Source: Pseudomonadota bacterium
GTDB lineage: Bacteria; Pseudomonadota; Alphaproteobacteria; Rhizobiales; Hyphomicrobiaceae
Length of the DNA: 6,910 nt
Reading direction: 5' to 3'
Assembly (NCBI GenBank): GCA_023392135.1
Contig: JAEVZQ010000256.1
Coordinates: 1-6,910, forward strand
The notes under the pieces are model-generated. The model was given only the letters and a program-made list of their open reading frames with translations. It had not been told where the DNA came from and searched no databases. Position 1 is the first letter of the stretch. Each line of letters starts with the position of its first letter. Shown here piece after piece: positions 1 to 6,261 of the stretch. The position numbers and the translations under genes were made by a program.

Positions 1-94
1 TCGGCAGTTGCCCGGTTCTCCAGGATTGCGCGGCGAAGCCCGAGGCAAGCGTGACAGCGCAGGCCCAGAGGCCCAGGGCGACGAACTTGATCAT
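1..94 (-). CDS. Start of a small membrane or exported protein following the FlgN-like gene, cut by the window edge
   Basis: ATG at 92-94 opens a frame that stays open to the left edge and encodes 31 residues, beginning MIKFVALGLWACAVTLASG. Residues 4-22 are strongly hydrophobic behind a single Lys, as in an uncleaved N-terminal anchor or a signal peptide. The ATG overlaps the stop of the FlgN-like gene as ATGA, the same arrangement seen elsewhere in this operon, which is the main reason to believe it. I recall a small protein of uncharacterised function with a very similar N-terminus (MIKFVA.GLW.CAVTL) at this place in rhizobial flagellar clusters, but I cannot check this. The ribosome binding site is weak (GGGCGG close to the ATG). 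Function is unknown; a role linked to the flagellum is only an inference from position. Confidence 0.65.
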   Translation of the reverse strand, partial: MIKFVALGLWACAVTLASGFAAQSWRTGQLP

Positions 95-453
95 CGGCCG
101 CCCAACTGCCCTTTAGGCGGGTCGTAAGTGCCGTCCGACTCGGCCTCTCGAACGGCGTTGGAAACCACGTCTGCGATCTCCTGGACAGCTTGCAGGTGAA
201 CCGACAGGGCCGCTTCATTCGCATCAAGCGTGCGACGTAGCGAAGCCAGCTTCGTTCGTGTCGAGGCTTCGAGTTCCTTTGGGTCCAGCATCGATAAGGC
301 ACGAGTGAGATCGTAAAGGCCCTGGCTTTTCCGGTTATTAAAAGCAGACAGGTCCAAGATCGCCGCCCGGGTTGTCAGCGAAGACGTTTCTTCCCGGATC
401 ACCTCCTCGAGATGATCGATGATGCGATCGACGAAGACCTCGACAGAAGCCAT
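91..453 (-). CDS. flgN: FlgN-like protein, putative chaperone for FlgK and FlgL
   Basis: The product has 120 residues, is rich in charged residues and predicted by eye to be almost entirely helical, with no signal peptide or membrane segment. FlgN chaperones are small helical cytoplasmic proteins that hold FlgK and FlgL before export. Features that I associate with rhizobial FlgN-like proteins are NNRKSQGLYDLTRAL (about residues 40-54), LRRTLDANEAALSVHLQAVQ (about 72-91) and the ending AVREAESDGTYDP. The location in an operon that also encodes FlgK, FlgL and the export gate agrees. The start is ATG at 451-453, directly after a GTG (454-456) that is also possible and would add one residue; GGGGG lies about ten bases before the ATG. 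The gene overlaps the rod-binding gene before it and the next gene after it (ATGA). FlgN families diverge strongly, so the function rests partly on context. Confidence 0.7.
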   Translation of the reverse strand: MASVEVFVDRIIDHLEEVIREETSSLTTRAAILDLSAFNNRKSQGLYDLTRALSMLDPKELEASTRTKLASLRRTLDANEAALSVHLQAVQEIADVVSNAVREAESDGTYDPPKGQLGGR

Positions 454-812
454 CACCGCCCAGCCCCCGCAGCTGAGGCGATATCATCGGCAACTAGGTC
501 CCCGATCCCAATCCCGCCGCTTCGGGCGAGCTCCCTAGCAATCTGCTCTGCCATCATGGATCTCCAGAACGCCCCAGCCATCCCGACGCCAAAAACACCC
601 GACGTTTCCTTGGGCAACATTGCTTCCACGAACGTCTGCAGGACGAAAGATTCGAACTCGCGGCCAGCGGCGCCCACGGCCCGGCCTCGCATCAGCCCCC
701 GCGCTTGATCCTGCGGGATCGGCAGAACGCCATCTGCAGAGCTGCCATGAGTCATGGCCATTATCGAGAACATAGGCGACATGTCCGAAGCAGATTGTTC
801 GCGAAGTCGCAA
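453..812 (-). CDS. flgJ: Rod-binding protein, FlgJ N-terminal domain type, without a muramidase domain
   Basis: The 119-residue product matches the rod-binding domain found at the N-terminus of enterobacterial FlgJ, which assists assembly of the flagellar rod in the periplasm. The diagnostic part is REFESFVLQTFVEAMLPKE (about residues 51-69), followed by WRSMMAEQIARELARSGGIG (about 83-102). This F...L...VE.MLPK ... MMAEQ....A..GGIGI pattern is typical of rhizobial stand-alone rod-binding proteins. The peptidoglycan-cleaving C-terminal domain of FlgJ is absent, so a separate lytic enzyme would be needed, as is known for other alphaproteobacteria. The start is uncertain: TTG at 810-812 has a plausible ribosome binding site, while ATG at 780-782 would give 109 residues. 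The gene lies 34 bases after fliR and overlaps the next gene at GTGATG. Confidence 0.85.
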   Translation of the reverse strand: MRLREQSASDMSPMFSIMAMTHGSSADGVLPIPQDQARGLMRGRAVGAAGREFESFVLQTFVEAMLPKETSGVFGVGMAGAFWRSMMAEQIARELARSGGIGIGDLVADDIASAAGAGR

Positions 813-817
813 TTTGA

Positions 818-829
818 CCTGATCACCTT
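818..829 (-). promoter_or_regulatory. Probable ribosome binding region of the rod-binding gene
   Basis: The minus strand reads AAGGTGATCAGGTCAAATTG. AGG at 818-820 ends five bases before the TTG at 810-812, and AAGGTGA at 823-829 lies a little further up. The in-frame ATG at 780-782 has no such sequence, so this region favours the TTG start. Confidence 0.45.
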
Positions 830-831
830 GT

Positions 832-855
832 CGCTGGCTTGCTCGCCTACCAGCG
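832..855 (-). repeat. Inverted repeat spanning the fliR stop codon
   Basis: CGCTGG at 832-837 and CCAGCG at 850-855 are perfect 6-base arms around a 12-base loop that contains the fliR TAG. On the transcript this could form a hairpin just before the ribosome binding region of the next gene. No run of U follows, so it is not an intrinsic terminator. It may be chance or a weak control of translation at the widest gap in the operon. Confidence 0.3.
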
Positions 856-1602
856 CTTCAATCTATTGTCGACGGAAGCAAGGAAGAGGTCGAGGAACTC
901 TCCAGCAACAAAATAAAACAAGAACAGTCCGCCGGCTATTACGAACGGTAGCGAGATGAAATACACTGGAACCTGGGGCGTGAGCTTGTTCAGCAATCCG
1001 AAAGCCAGGTTTATCGCGAGCGCGTAGACGACAAACGGACTGGCGATTTGCAGCGTGAGGAGGAAACCATCAGCCATTGCTCCGACAAGACGCTCCAACC
1101 CAAGCTCGACGATGAGTGGCCCCTTGACGGGTAATGCAGAATAGGATTGGAGAATTCCCTTCAGCACCTCCCAGTGCAGGTCGCCGACAAGAAACAGGAC
1201 AGTCGCCGTCAGCGTGATGAAACTTGCCAGAGCAGGGATAGGCTCCAGCTCGTCGACCCCCATTTCGGGGGAACCCGTGAAGCCGACAAAGTTGGCAATC
1301 GCTGATGCCATGAACTGGAGAGCCAAGAAGTAAATGCGAACCAGGAGTGCGATGAATGCTCCGGTGAGTACCTCGGCCAAAACCAACGCGAACGTGGTGC
1401 TCAGCTGGGGCCGGAACACCGATGACTTCAGAACCGGGAGCAGCACCGGGGCGAGGGCGAGCGTGAGCGCCATTGCGACGAATAGGCGGATTTGCATCGG
1501 AATGCGCGGGCTGGAAGATCCCGGCATCAACATCAAGCAGCCACCAATCCGGCAGAATAACAAAAATACGAGAAAGACTGCGTCGGAAACAGGACCTGTC
1601 AA
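847..1602 (-). CDS. fliR: Flagellar export gate protein FliR
   Basis: FliR is an integral membrane subunit of the FliPQR export gate and makes one side of the secretion channel. The product has 251 residues, typical of FliR, and is hydrophobic throughout with about six membrane segments. FliR-like features are the N-terminal [13 protein letters not shown] (residues 16-28), then [20 protein letters not shown] (31-50), a middle [18 protein letters not shown] and a C-terminal [20 protein letters not shown]. The start appears to be TTG at 1600-1602, overlapping the flhA TGA (TTGA). The first downstream in-frame ATG is at residue 24, inside the first membrane segment, and upstream the frame has no credible start, so TTG is the best choice. 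No clear Shine-Dalgarno site precedes it, so initiation probably depends on coupling to flhA. The stop is TAG. Confidence 0.93.
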   Translation of the reverse strand: MTGPVSDAVFLVFLLFCRIGGCLMLMPGSSSPRIPMQIRLFVAMALTLALAPVLLPVLKSSVFRPQLSTTFALVLAEVLTGAFIALLVRIYFLALQFMASAIANFVGFTGSPEMGVDELEPIPALASFITLTATVLFLVGDLHWEVLKGILQSYSALPVKGPLIVELGLERLVGAMADGFLLTLQIASPFVVYALAINLAFGLLNKLTPQVPVYFISLPFVIAGGLFLFYFVAGEFLDLFLASVDNRLKRW

Positions 1603-3692
1603 GAAATCGTGCCCAGCAACTGGATCTGGATGCCACGTGCGATCTCGAGGTGCGAAAGAACAGGCAGCGAAGGGTAGAGTCGCTCGATCACCATGCGGAC
1701 GTAGGGCCGCGCGTCAGGCGCAGCAACGATGGCGAACCGATGACCTTGGTCCATGTGCTCGCGGATTGATTTCGCAGCGTCTGCGCCAAACTGCTCAATG
1801 AGTTGCGGCTCGATGTCGAACTCTACGACGTCCCCCTTTGCGTCCCGCTTCAGCGCCTGATGGAATGCGAGATCCCAGCGATTCCCAAGCCGGAGCACTT
1901 TCAGGACGCCATCCTCGGCCAGATCGCCGCAAATCTGCTGAGCCAGACGATTGCGCACCTGCTCCGCCAGCTGCTCGGCCCGGCGGATATGGGGCACGGC
2001 CTCGGCTATTGCCTCGAGAATGAGATGCAAATTTCGAATCGAAACGCGCTCGCTGAGGAGCAGCTTCAAAACAGCCTGCAATGCGGAGTAGGAAATCTGC
2101 GCCGGTATGAGCTCATCGGCCAAGCGGCGATACTCCGGATCGAGCCCGTCAACGAGAGCTCTCACATCCTTGTATGACAGGAGCTGAGCCAGATTGTTGC
2201 GGATGACCTCCCGCAAGTGCGTGAGGAGAACGGTCGGCGGATCGATCGGGGTCAACCCGTCCCGCGTGACGTTGCCTGCGAGTGCCTCGGGAACCCAGAG
2301 CGCTTTCATGCCGAAGGCCGGCTCTCTGCACTCCTCACCGGGAATATCGGGGCGTGGCCCATCGCCAGTGATGACAAGCATTTCGCCGATGCGAAGCTCC
2401 CCACTCGCCACCACCGCGCCATGAATTCTGACCTGGTACGTTTTGGGAAGCAGTACAAGATCATCACCGAGTTTGATCTCGGGCACCACGAATCCGAATT
2501 CGCGTGCGAACTTTCTGCGCATTTTCGCAACCCTTTGCGCTAGCTCGCCATGGGCTGCAATCAGGGCAGTGGATATCTGCTTGCCCAGGCAGACTTCGAT
2601 CTCGACGGCCTTCAATGACGTCTTGATCGACGAACGCGCTTCCTGTTCCGCTTCCTGGCGGACCACCGCCTCGTGCGCTTCCAATGCGGCCGCCGCCTCA
2701 GCCTGCCGCCGCGGAATCGCCAGGGCAACGGATGCAAGTATGGCCGCGAGGATTGCAAACGGCAGGAACGGCAATCCCGGCGCGATGGCCAGGACCGCGA
2801 GGACCAGTCCCGCCACGGATAGGGCGCGGGGATACCGGCCAAGCTGGCCGAGAACCGCCTTTTCAGCTGAGCCGCGTGTGCCGCCCTTCGAGACGAGGAG
2901 GCCGGCGGCCAGCGAAACGATGAGGGCCGGGATCTGAGAAACGAGTCCGTCGCCGACGGAGAGCTTTGTGAATATATCGGCGGCCTCCGCTGCAGAAAGA
3001 CCATGGCGCGCCACACCTATGATCATCCCACCGACGATATTTACGCCGGTGATGATAAGGCCTGCCACGGCATCACCGCGGACGAACTTCGATGCACCGT
3101 CCATCGCGCCGAAGAATGAGCTCTCTTCCTCCAGCTCCCTGCGCCGGCGCATCGCCTCCTTATCATCGATGATGCCGGCCGAGAGGTCTGCATCGATAGC
3201 CATCTGCTTGCCGGGGATGCCATCCAACGTGAAACGCGCTCCGACCTCGGCAATGCGCGTCGCGCCTTTCGTGATGACGACAAAATTGACGGTGACAAGG
3301 ATCACGAAAACGATCGCCCCGATCACGAAATCGCCGCTCATGACGAAACTTGCGAACCCGGCGATGACATGGCCCGCAGCCGTCACACCCTCTGCACCAT
3401 TCGACAGAATGAGACGGGTTGTGGCGATGTTCAACGACAGCCGCAGCATCGTCGTAATCAGTAGAATTGTCGGAAAAGACGAGAACTCGAGCGGTTTGTC
3501 GATCCACAGGGCAACCATGAGGACCAAGATCGACAACGCGAAGGAGAACGCCAGACCGACATCTATGAGCGTCGGCGGCAAAGGGAGAAACAGGACCGTC
3601 AAGATAAGGACGATCCCGATTGCGAACCAGACGTCCTGGCCGCTGCCGCGGCGGCTCACCACATCGATGCGCGACGCAATCGGCGTTGCCAT
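1599..3692 (-). CDS. flhA: Flagellar biosynthesis protein FlhA, export gate
   Basis: FlhA is the large subunit of the flagellar type III export gate; its membrane part helps use proton-motive force and its cytoplasmic part binds chaperone-substrate complexes and the export ATPase. From the ATG at 3690-3692 the product has 697 residues, normal for the family. The first 325 or so residues hold about eight membrane segments. The FHIPEP family signature begins [19 protein letters not shown] near residue 146, and [13 protein letters not shown] near 203-215 is also conserved. An Ala/Glu-rich linker at about 330-350 leads to the cytoplasmic domain, where [30 protein letters not shown] and [18 protein letters not shown] match rhizobial FlhA. 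An ATG four codons upstream (3702-3704) is also in frame; the later one is favoured by length and by the family start MA, not by spacing. The TGA overlaps the fliR start. Confidence 0.95.
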   Translation of the reverse strand: MATPIASRIDVVSRRGSGQDVWFAIGIVLILTVLFLPLPPTLIDVGLAFSFALSILVLMVALWIDKPLEFSSFPTILLITTMLRLSLNIATTRLILSNGAEGVTAAGHVIAGFASFVMSGDFVIGAIVFVILVTVNFVVITKGATRIAEVGARFTLDGIPGKQMAIDADLSAGIIDDKEAMRRRRELEEESSFFGAMDGASKFVRGDAVAGLIITGVNIVGGMIIGVARHGLSAAEAADIFTKLSVGDGLVSQIPALIVSLAAGLLVSKGGTRGSAEKAVLGQLGRYPRALSVAGLVLAVLAIAPGLPFLPFAILAAILASVALAIPRRQAEAAAALEAHEAVVRQEAEQEARSSIKTSLKAVEIEVCLGKQISTALIAAHGELAQRVAKMRRKFAREFGFVVPEIKLGDDLVLLPKTYQVRIHGAVVASGELRIGEMLVITGDGPRPDIPGEECREPAFGMKALWVPEALAGNVTRDGLTPIDPPTVLLTHLREVIRNNLAQLLSYKDVRALVDGLDPEYRRLADELIPAQISYSALQAVLKLLLSERVSIRNLHLILEAIAEAVPHIRRAEQLAEQVRNRLAQQICGDLAEDGVLKVLRLGNRWDLAFHQALKRDAKGDVVEFDIEPQLIEQFGADAAKSIREHMDQGHRFAIVAAPDARPYVRMVIERLYPSLPVLSHLEIARGIQIQLLGTIS

Positions 3693-3701
3693 CCCCTCCC
3701 C
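3693..3701 (-). promoter_or_regulatory. Purine block GGGGAGGGG between two possible flhA starts
   Basis: The minus strand reads ATGGGGGAGGGGATGGC. The block looks like a strong Shine-Dalgarno site for the ATG at 3690-3692, but the spacing is only two to three bases, shorter than usual. If translation starts at 3704 instead, the block is just codons two to four. The upstream ATG has no recognisable site before it (GCCGCAGAATTATG). Confidence 0.4.
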
Positions 3702-3723
3702 CATAATTCTGCGGCGCCAGATA

Positions 3724-3990
3724 TCAAAAGCCGTGCTCGATACGGGCGTACACCTGCTCCGCGAACGTGTAGATGGTTGCGCCGATAAATGGGGCTGATA
3801 TCGATGCGGCGAGGAGAATCGCGATTATTTTTGGAATGAACGTCAGGGTGATCTCTTGAACCTGGGTCAAAGCCTGCAGGAGAGCGATGGTAATGCCAAC
3901 CAGCATGGCTGCTCCGATGGCCGGAGTTGAGGCTAAGATTACGGTCCAGATCGTGGCCTGAACGATGTCCAGAGCGTCTGCCTTATTCAT
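3724..3990 (-). CDS. fliQ: Flagellar export gate protein FliQ
   Basis: FliQ is a small inner-membrane subunit of the FliPQR core of the flagellar type III export gate, through which rod, hook and filament proteins leave the cytoplasm. The product has 88 residues, the normal length for the family. Two hydrophobic segments are visible, about residues 13-37 and 50-72, forming the helical hairpin of FliQ. The joining region [19 protein letters not shown] (residues 37-55) is the family signature, with the conserved QA.TQ.QE.TL.F.PK pattern. The ATG start is two bases after the flgD stop; no good Shine-Dalgarno sequence precedes it, so translation is probably coupled to flgD. FlhA follows after a short gap. 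fliP is not in this window. Confidence 0.95.
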   Translation of the reverse strand: MNKADALDIVQATIWTVILASTPAIGAAMLVGITIALLQALTQVQEITLTFIPKIIAILLAASISAPFIGATIYTFAEQVYARIEHGF

Positions 3991-3992
3991 GA

Positions 3993-4388
3993 TCAGGTGA
4001 TCGTAATACCAGGTCCGAAGGGTAATTCCCGCCCACCCTCAAGCATGAGAACGGTTCCGCCATCGATTACCCGCAAGCCGGTGACCTTTCCGTTGACTTC
4101 CCCATCAGCCGCGCTTGCCGTGCGCCCGATGACGCCATCTGCCTGCGACAGCGAAAGCGTCGCCATCAAGGAGTCGAGCTTCGCATTCGCCTGAACCATT
4201 TGCTCCACATTGGAGAAAGCAGCGAGTTGCGCGATATATTCGGTCGACTCCATCGGCTGCGTCGGATCCTGATTTTTCATCTCCGCAATGAGGAGCTGCA
4301 GAAAGGCGTCGTAGTCGAGATTTGCTCGCGACTTAGCGTCAGTCGTTCCGGCATTTTGCCCACCCGCCGTTGCTGCCCCGACCTCCAT
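3993..4388 (-). CDS. flgD: Hook assembly scaffold / hook cap protein FlgD, short form
   Basis: FlgD caps the growing hook and is needed for polymerisation of FlgE hook subunits. The 131-residue product carries the conserved N-terminal FlgD block at about residues 24-64: LDYDAFLQLLIAEMKNQDP, then TQPMESTEYIAQLAAFSNVEQM. The usual C-terminal Fn3-like and tudor-like domains of enterobacterial FlgD (about 230 residues) are absent; a short segment with VNGKVTGLRVIDGG and a beta-type end follows instead. Short FlgD proteins are usual in rhizobia, so this need not be damage. The frame stays open upstream to 4559, but that extension lies inside flbT and is Cys/Arg-rich; the ATG at 4386-4388 is preceded by a perfect GGAGG seven bases away and is clearly the start. 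The TGA is two bases before the fliQ ATG. Confidence 0.93.
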   Translation of the reverse strand: MEVGAATAGGQNAGTTDAKSRANLDYDAFLQLLIAEMKNQDPTQPMESTEYIAQLAAFSNVEQMVQANAKLDSLMATLSLSQADGVIGRTASAADGEVNGKVTGLRVIDGGTVLMLEGGRELPFGPGITIT

Positions 4389-4828
4389 CAGATTGCCTCC
4401 GCATTGTGAGCATCGACCGGCGGAGCGTGAATTTCTCCGGCGGTCATGATATCGTCCTCGATCGGAAATAGGACACGTAGCGTCTTCAATGCTTCGAAAG
4501 CGCGGTCCGCAGCGACAAGCTGGTGGACGCGCTCCAGCCCCGCAACGACCGCGGCGCACTTGAATGATGTCTGGAGCAGCTCATGGAACCTTTCAAACAG
4601 CCCCCTCGCTTCCTCTGCCTTCGTGGGCTCGATGAGCATAGTCTGAATGACGAAATATAGTTGCCGAAGCGGCGTAGTCGCACCCTCGGATTGCATGACG
4701 TGATGTTCCAAAAGGAATGTCGCCTCGTTCATTAACTCGAGCGTTACCTTGCGGTCTGCCCGAAGAACCGCGCCGTTCAGGTAAAATCTTTCACCTGCGC
4801 GCAGCGAGATCTGAATGCTACTGCTCAC
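4388..4828 (-). CDS. flbT: Flagellin post-transcriptional regulator FlbT
   Basis: FlbT is a cytoplasmic regulator of flagellin expression. In Caulobacter it acts on the 5' untranslated region of flagellin mRNA and promotes its decay; in Brucella it was reported to favour flagellin production, so the sign of its effect differs between species and cannot be read here. The 146-residue product shows the family hallmarks: ISLRAGERFYLNGAVLRADR near residues 7-26, then a segment with TFLLEHHVM and TTPLRQLYFVIQTMLIEP around residues 37-68, then a helical C-terminal region. The start is GTG at 4826-4828, overlapping the flaF stop. A purine-rich GAGGGG at 4834-4839 ends five bases before it and supports this start. 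The TGA shares one base with the flgD ATG. No RNA target such as a flagellin leader lies in the window. Confidence 0.92.
   Translation of the reverse strand: MSSSIQISLRAGERFYLNGAVLRADRKVTLELMNEATFLLEHHVMQSEGATTPLRQLYFVIQTMLIEPTKAEEARGLFERFHELLQTSFKCAAVVAGLERVHQLVAADRAFEALKTLRVLFPIEDDIMTAGEIHAPPVDAHNAEAI
4396..4400 (-). promoter_or_regulatory. Strong ribosome binding site fixing the flgD start
   Basis: GGAGG lies on the minus strand seven bases before the ATG at 4386-4388 (GCGGAGGCAATCTGATG). It is the best Shine-Dalgarno match in the window and rules against the longer upstream open frame, which reaches 4559. Confidence 0.75.
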
Positions 4829-5184
4829 CGCAGCCCCTCACGAATGGACTTCGTCACATCTATGAGCGCAGAGAAATTTTCCGACTGCCCTAGACGAATG
4901 CACTCGATTTCGCGCAGAACCCAAAGGCCAATAGAGATGAGATCAGCTCGCGTCGCCGGCGGCAGGTCGTTTTCTGGGCTGGCCAAGTCCTCGATAAGCA
5001 CAGACCAGAGCCGATTGAGATAATTCGATGCTTCGAATGCCTCCCGCGAGCGTAAGCCCTTTGCAGCAGCCTGTTCCAGCAGATCGATTGCCCGCTCAAA
5101 GGCTAGCCGCTCCCGCTCTCTGGCCAGCTTGGGCGTGTCCTCCAGGATTTCGGCGTAGGCCGCGGCGTCGCCAAGAGAATTCAT
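4825..5184 (-). CDS. flaF: Flagellin biosynthesis regulator FlaF
   Basis: FlaF is a small cytoplasmic alphaproteobacterial protein that works with FlbT to control flagellin production; in Caulobacter it is needed for flagellin synthesis and export. The 119-residue product has the family pattern: AEILEDTPKLARERERLAFE near the N-terminus, then a helical stretch, then NRLWSVLIEDLASPENDLP and RADLISIGLWVLREIE. These NRLW..LIEDLA..EN.LP and RADLISIG.W segments are what I recognise as FlaF. I chose the ATG at 5182-5184, which gives MNSLGDAAAYAEILED. The frame also opens seven codons upstream at a GTG (5203-5205), but that codon has no purine-rich site before it, whereas the ATG has a weak GGTGGA about nine bases upstream. 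The TGA overlaps the flbT start by four bases (GTGA), so the two regulators are probably made together. Confidence 0.9.
   Translation of the reverse strand: MNSLGDAAAYAEILEDTPKLARERERLAFERAIDLLEQAAAKGLRSREAFEASNYLNRLWSVLIEDLASPENDLPPATRADLISIGLWVLREIECIRLGQSENFSALIDVTKSIREGLR
4834..4839 (-). promoter_or_regulatory. Ribosome binding site supporting the GTG start of flbT
   Basis: The minus strand reads GAGGGGCTGCG directly before the GTG at 4826-4828. GAGGGG with five bases of spacing is a good match to the anti-Shine-Dalgarno sequence and lies inside the last codons of flaF. It supports the non-ATG start and coupling with flaF. Confidence 0.6.
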
Positions 5185-5208
5185 ATATTGAAGTCCACCC
5201 GACACAGC

Positions 5209-6255
5209 TTATAGGTGATATATGAGGCTCATCTGCTGCAGCCTGGCCGTCAGTGCATAGGCTGTCTCGATTTGGGTCAACAGAGAGGTCACGCGCAGGG
5301 AAGCTTCATAAGGATCGACCGCCTCCAAATTGGTGACGTGCTTGCTCAGCACATCCATTTCAATCGACATGCGTTCATTCGCAGTTGCGATCCTATCCTC
5401 GGTTATGCCGAGCTCCGTCCTCAACGCGGTAAGCTCCTGGATCGCTCCTCCGGCCGCCTCGATGGCCGCGTCGACAATGGCCTGAAATGCACCATCATCG
5501 AGCTGCTGCCCGCCAAGATCAGCGACCATGACATAAGCGCTGACAAGCTTCCGCATGGCGCTCGCATTGGCGTTGGTCGATGTCTGGATCACCTCGTTGG
5601 TCGAGATCCGGCTGGAGATGTTTTCGTTCGACGCCTTGGACCAGTCTGTTGACCAGGAGGGCTCCTCGAACAGAGCCGTGAAGTCACTAGCAAGGAACGT
5701 CTCCATATCGGATTTGGAAATACCGCTCACTCCAGGATCTGATGGCGTCAACCCGAACGCAGCGTAGAACGCGCCTGCAACAGCCTGGCGGCTGGCCGGC
5801 GCAGGGTTGCCGAAATAATCTTCGAGAGGCGCACTATCCGACGCGATACCAGCAAAGATATGTACGCCATCGATAGTAGTGTTGATTCCGTTGACCAGGG
5901 ATTTCAGTCGCGCCTCTGCCGCGGCAGCCAGAACCCGCGCACCACCGTCGGCGCTACGCGCGCCAATCAAAGATCCAAGGAAACTTTGCGCGTCTTCAGC
6001 CAATCCTGCGAGAACAGATTGCGCCGCTGACAACCGGGTCTCTGCAATACCATTTGCGTCTCGTATGGCACCCAGCTGTGCGTAGTCGTTACGGAAGGAG
6101 ACCGCATGCCCGGTCAAAAAGCCGAGACTTTTTCCAACATCGGCATGCCGTCCGGTAGTGGTTTCCTTTTGCGCAGCGACCAGCGCACTCTGTGATCTGA
6201 GCAGTGTCGCCCGTGTGGCTTCGAACAGCGATTTCGTTGAGACGGGTGTGATCAT
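5209..6255 (-). CDS. flgL: Flagellar hook-associated protein 3 (FlgL)
   Basis: FlgL is the second hook-filament junction protein, placed between FlgK and the filament. The product has 348 residues. The N-terminal helical region (about 1-140) contains TTGRHADVG near residues 33-41, and a later segment reads DGVHIFAGI, which matches the flagellin-like FlgL motif where FAG is followed by a variable middle part. The C-terminal helical region (about 220-348) includes NLEAVDPYEASLRVTSLLTQIE and ends QMSLIYHL, typical of the FlgL or flagellin D0 helix. The variable middle part, about 145-215, is the exposed domain. The start is ATG at 6253-6255, preceded by AGGA at 6265-6268 with nine bases between; that AGGA runs directly into the flgK stop codon, so the two genes are closely linked in translation. 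flaF follows after 24 bases. Confidence 0.93.
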   Translation of the reverse strand: MITPVSTKSLFEATRATLLRSQSALVAAQKETTTGRHADVGKSLGFLTGHAVSFRNDYAQLGAIRDANGIAETRLSAAQSVLAGLAEDAQSFLGSLIGARSADGGARVLAAAAEARLKSLVNGINTTIDGVHIFAGIASDSAPLEDYFGNPAPASRQAVAGAFYAAFGLTPSDPGVSGISKSDMETFLASDFTALFEEPSWSTDWSKASNENISSRISTNEVIQTSTNANASAMRKLVSAYVMVADLGGQQLDDGAFQAIVDAAIEAAGGAIQELTALRTELGITEDRIATANERMSIEMDVLSKHVTNLEAVDPYEASLRVTSLLTQIETAYALTARLQQMSLIYHL

Positions 6256-6261
6256 CGCCGG

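Noticed and set aside
3..110. GGCAGTTG at 3-10 and its reverse complement at 103-110
   Set aside because: Eight-base arms about 90 bases apart in two coding regions, each encoding part of a Gly-Gln-Leu; most likely coincidence.
1070..1636. A 188-codon minus-strand frame overlapping fliR
   Set aside because: It is fliR read in another frame, rich in Arg, His and Pro, without membrane segments or family motifs.
1334..1801. A 155-codon open frame on the plus strand over the flhA-fliR junction
   Set aside because: It crosses two real genes in antisense, has an Arg-rich composition and no motif or ribosome binding site that I can support.
2968..3798. A 276-codon open frame on the plus strand, antisense to flhA and fliQ
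   Set aside because: It mirrors two well-recognised genes, has the repetitive Ser/Ala/Met/Thr make-up of an antisense shadow in GC-rich DNA, and shows no recognisable motif.
3991..4002. Palindrome GATCAGGTGATC between flgD and fliQ
   Set aside because: Arms of five bases with a two-base centre cannot form a good hairpin, it overlaps the flgD stop codon, and such a short match is expected by chance.
4389..4559. An upstream extension of the flgD frame
   Set aside because: It lies wholly inside flbT, encodes a Cys/Arg-rich stretch unlike FlgD, and the perfect GGAGG at 4396-4400 marks the start at 4388.
4729..4746. TTAACTCGAGCGTTACC as a possible CtrA-type site
   Set aside because: The half-sites are not spaced as TTAA-N7-TTAA and the sequence lies inside flbT coding sequence.
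5185..5205. A GTG start seven codons upstream for flaF
   Set aside because: No purine-rich site precedes it, and the ATG at 5184 gives an N-terminus of the usual FlaF length. It cannot be fully excluded.
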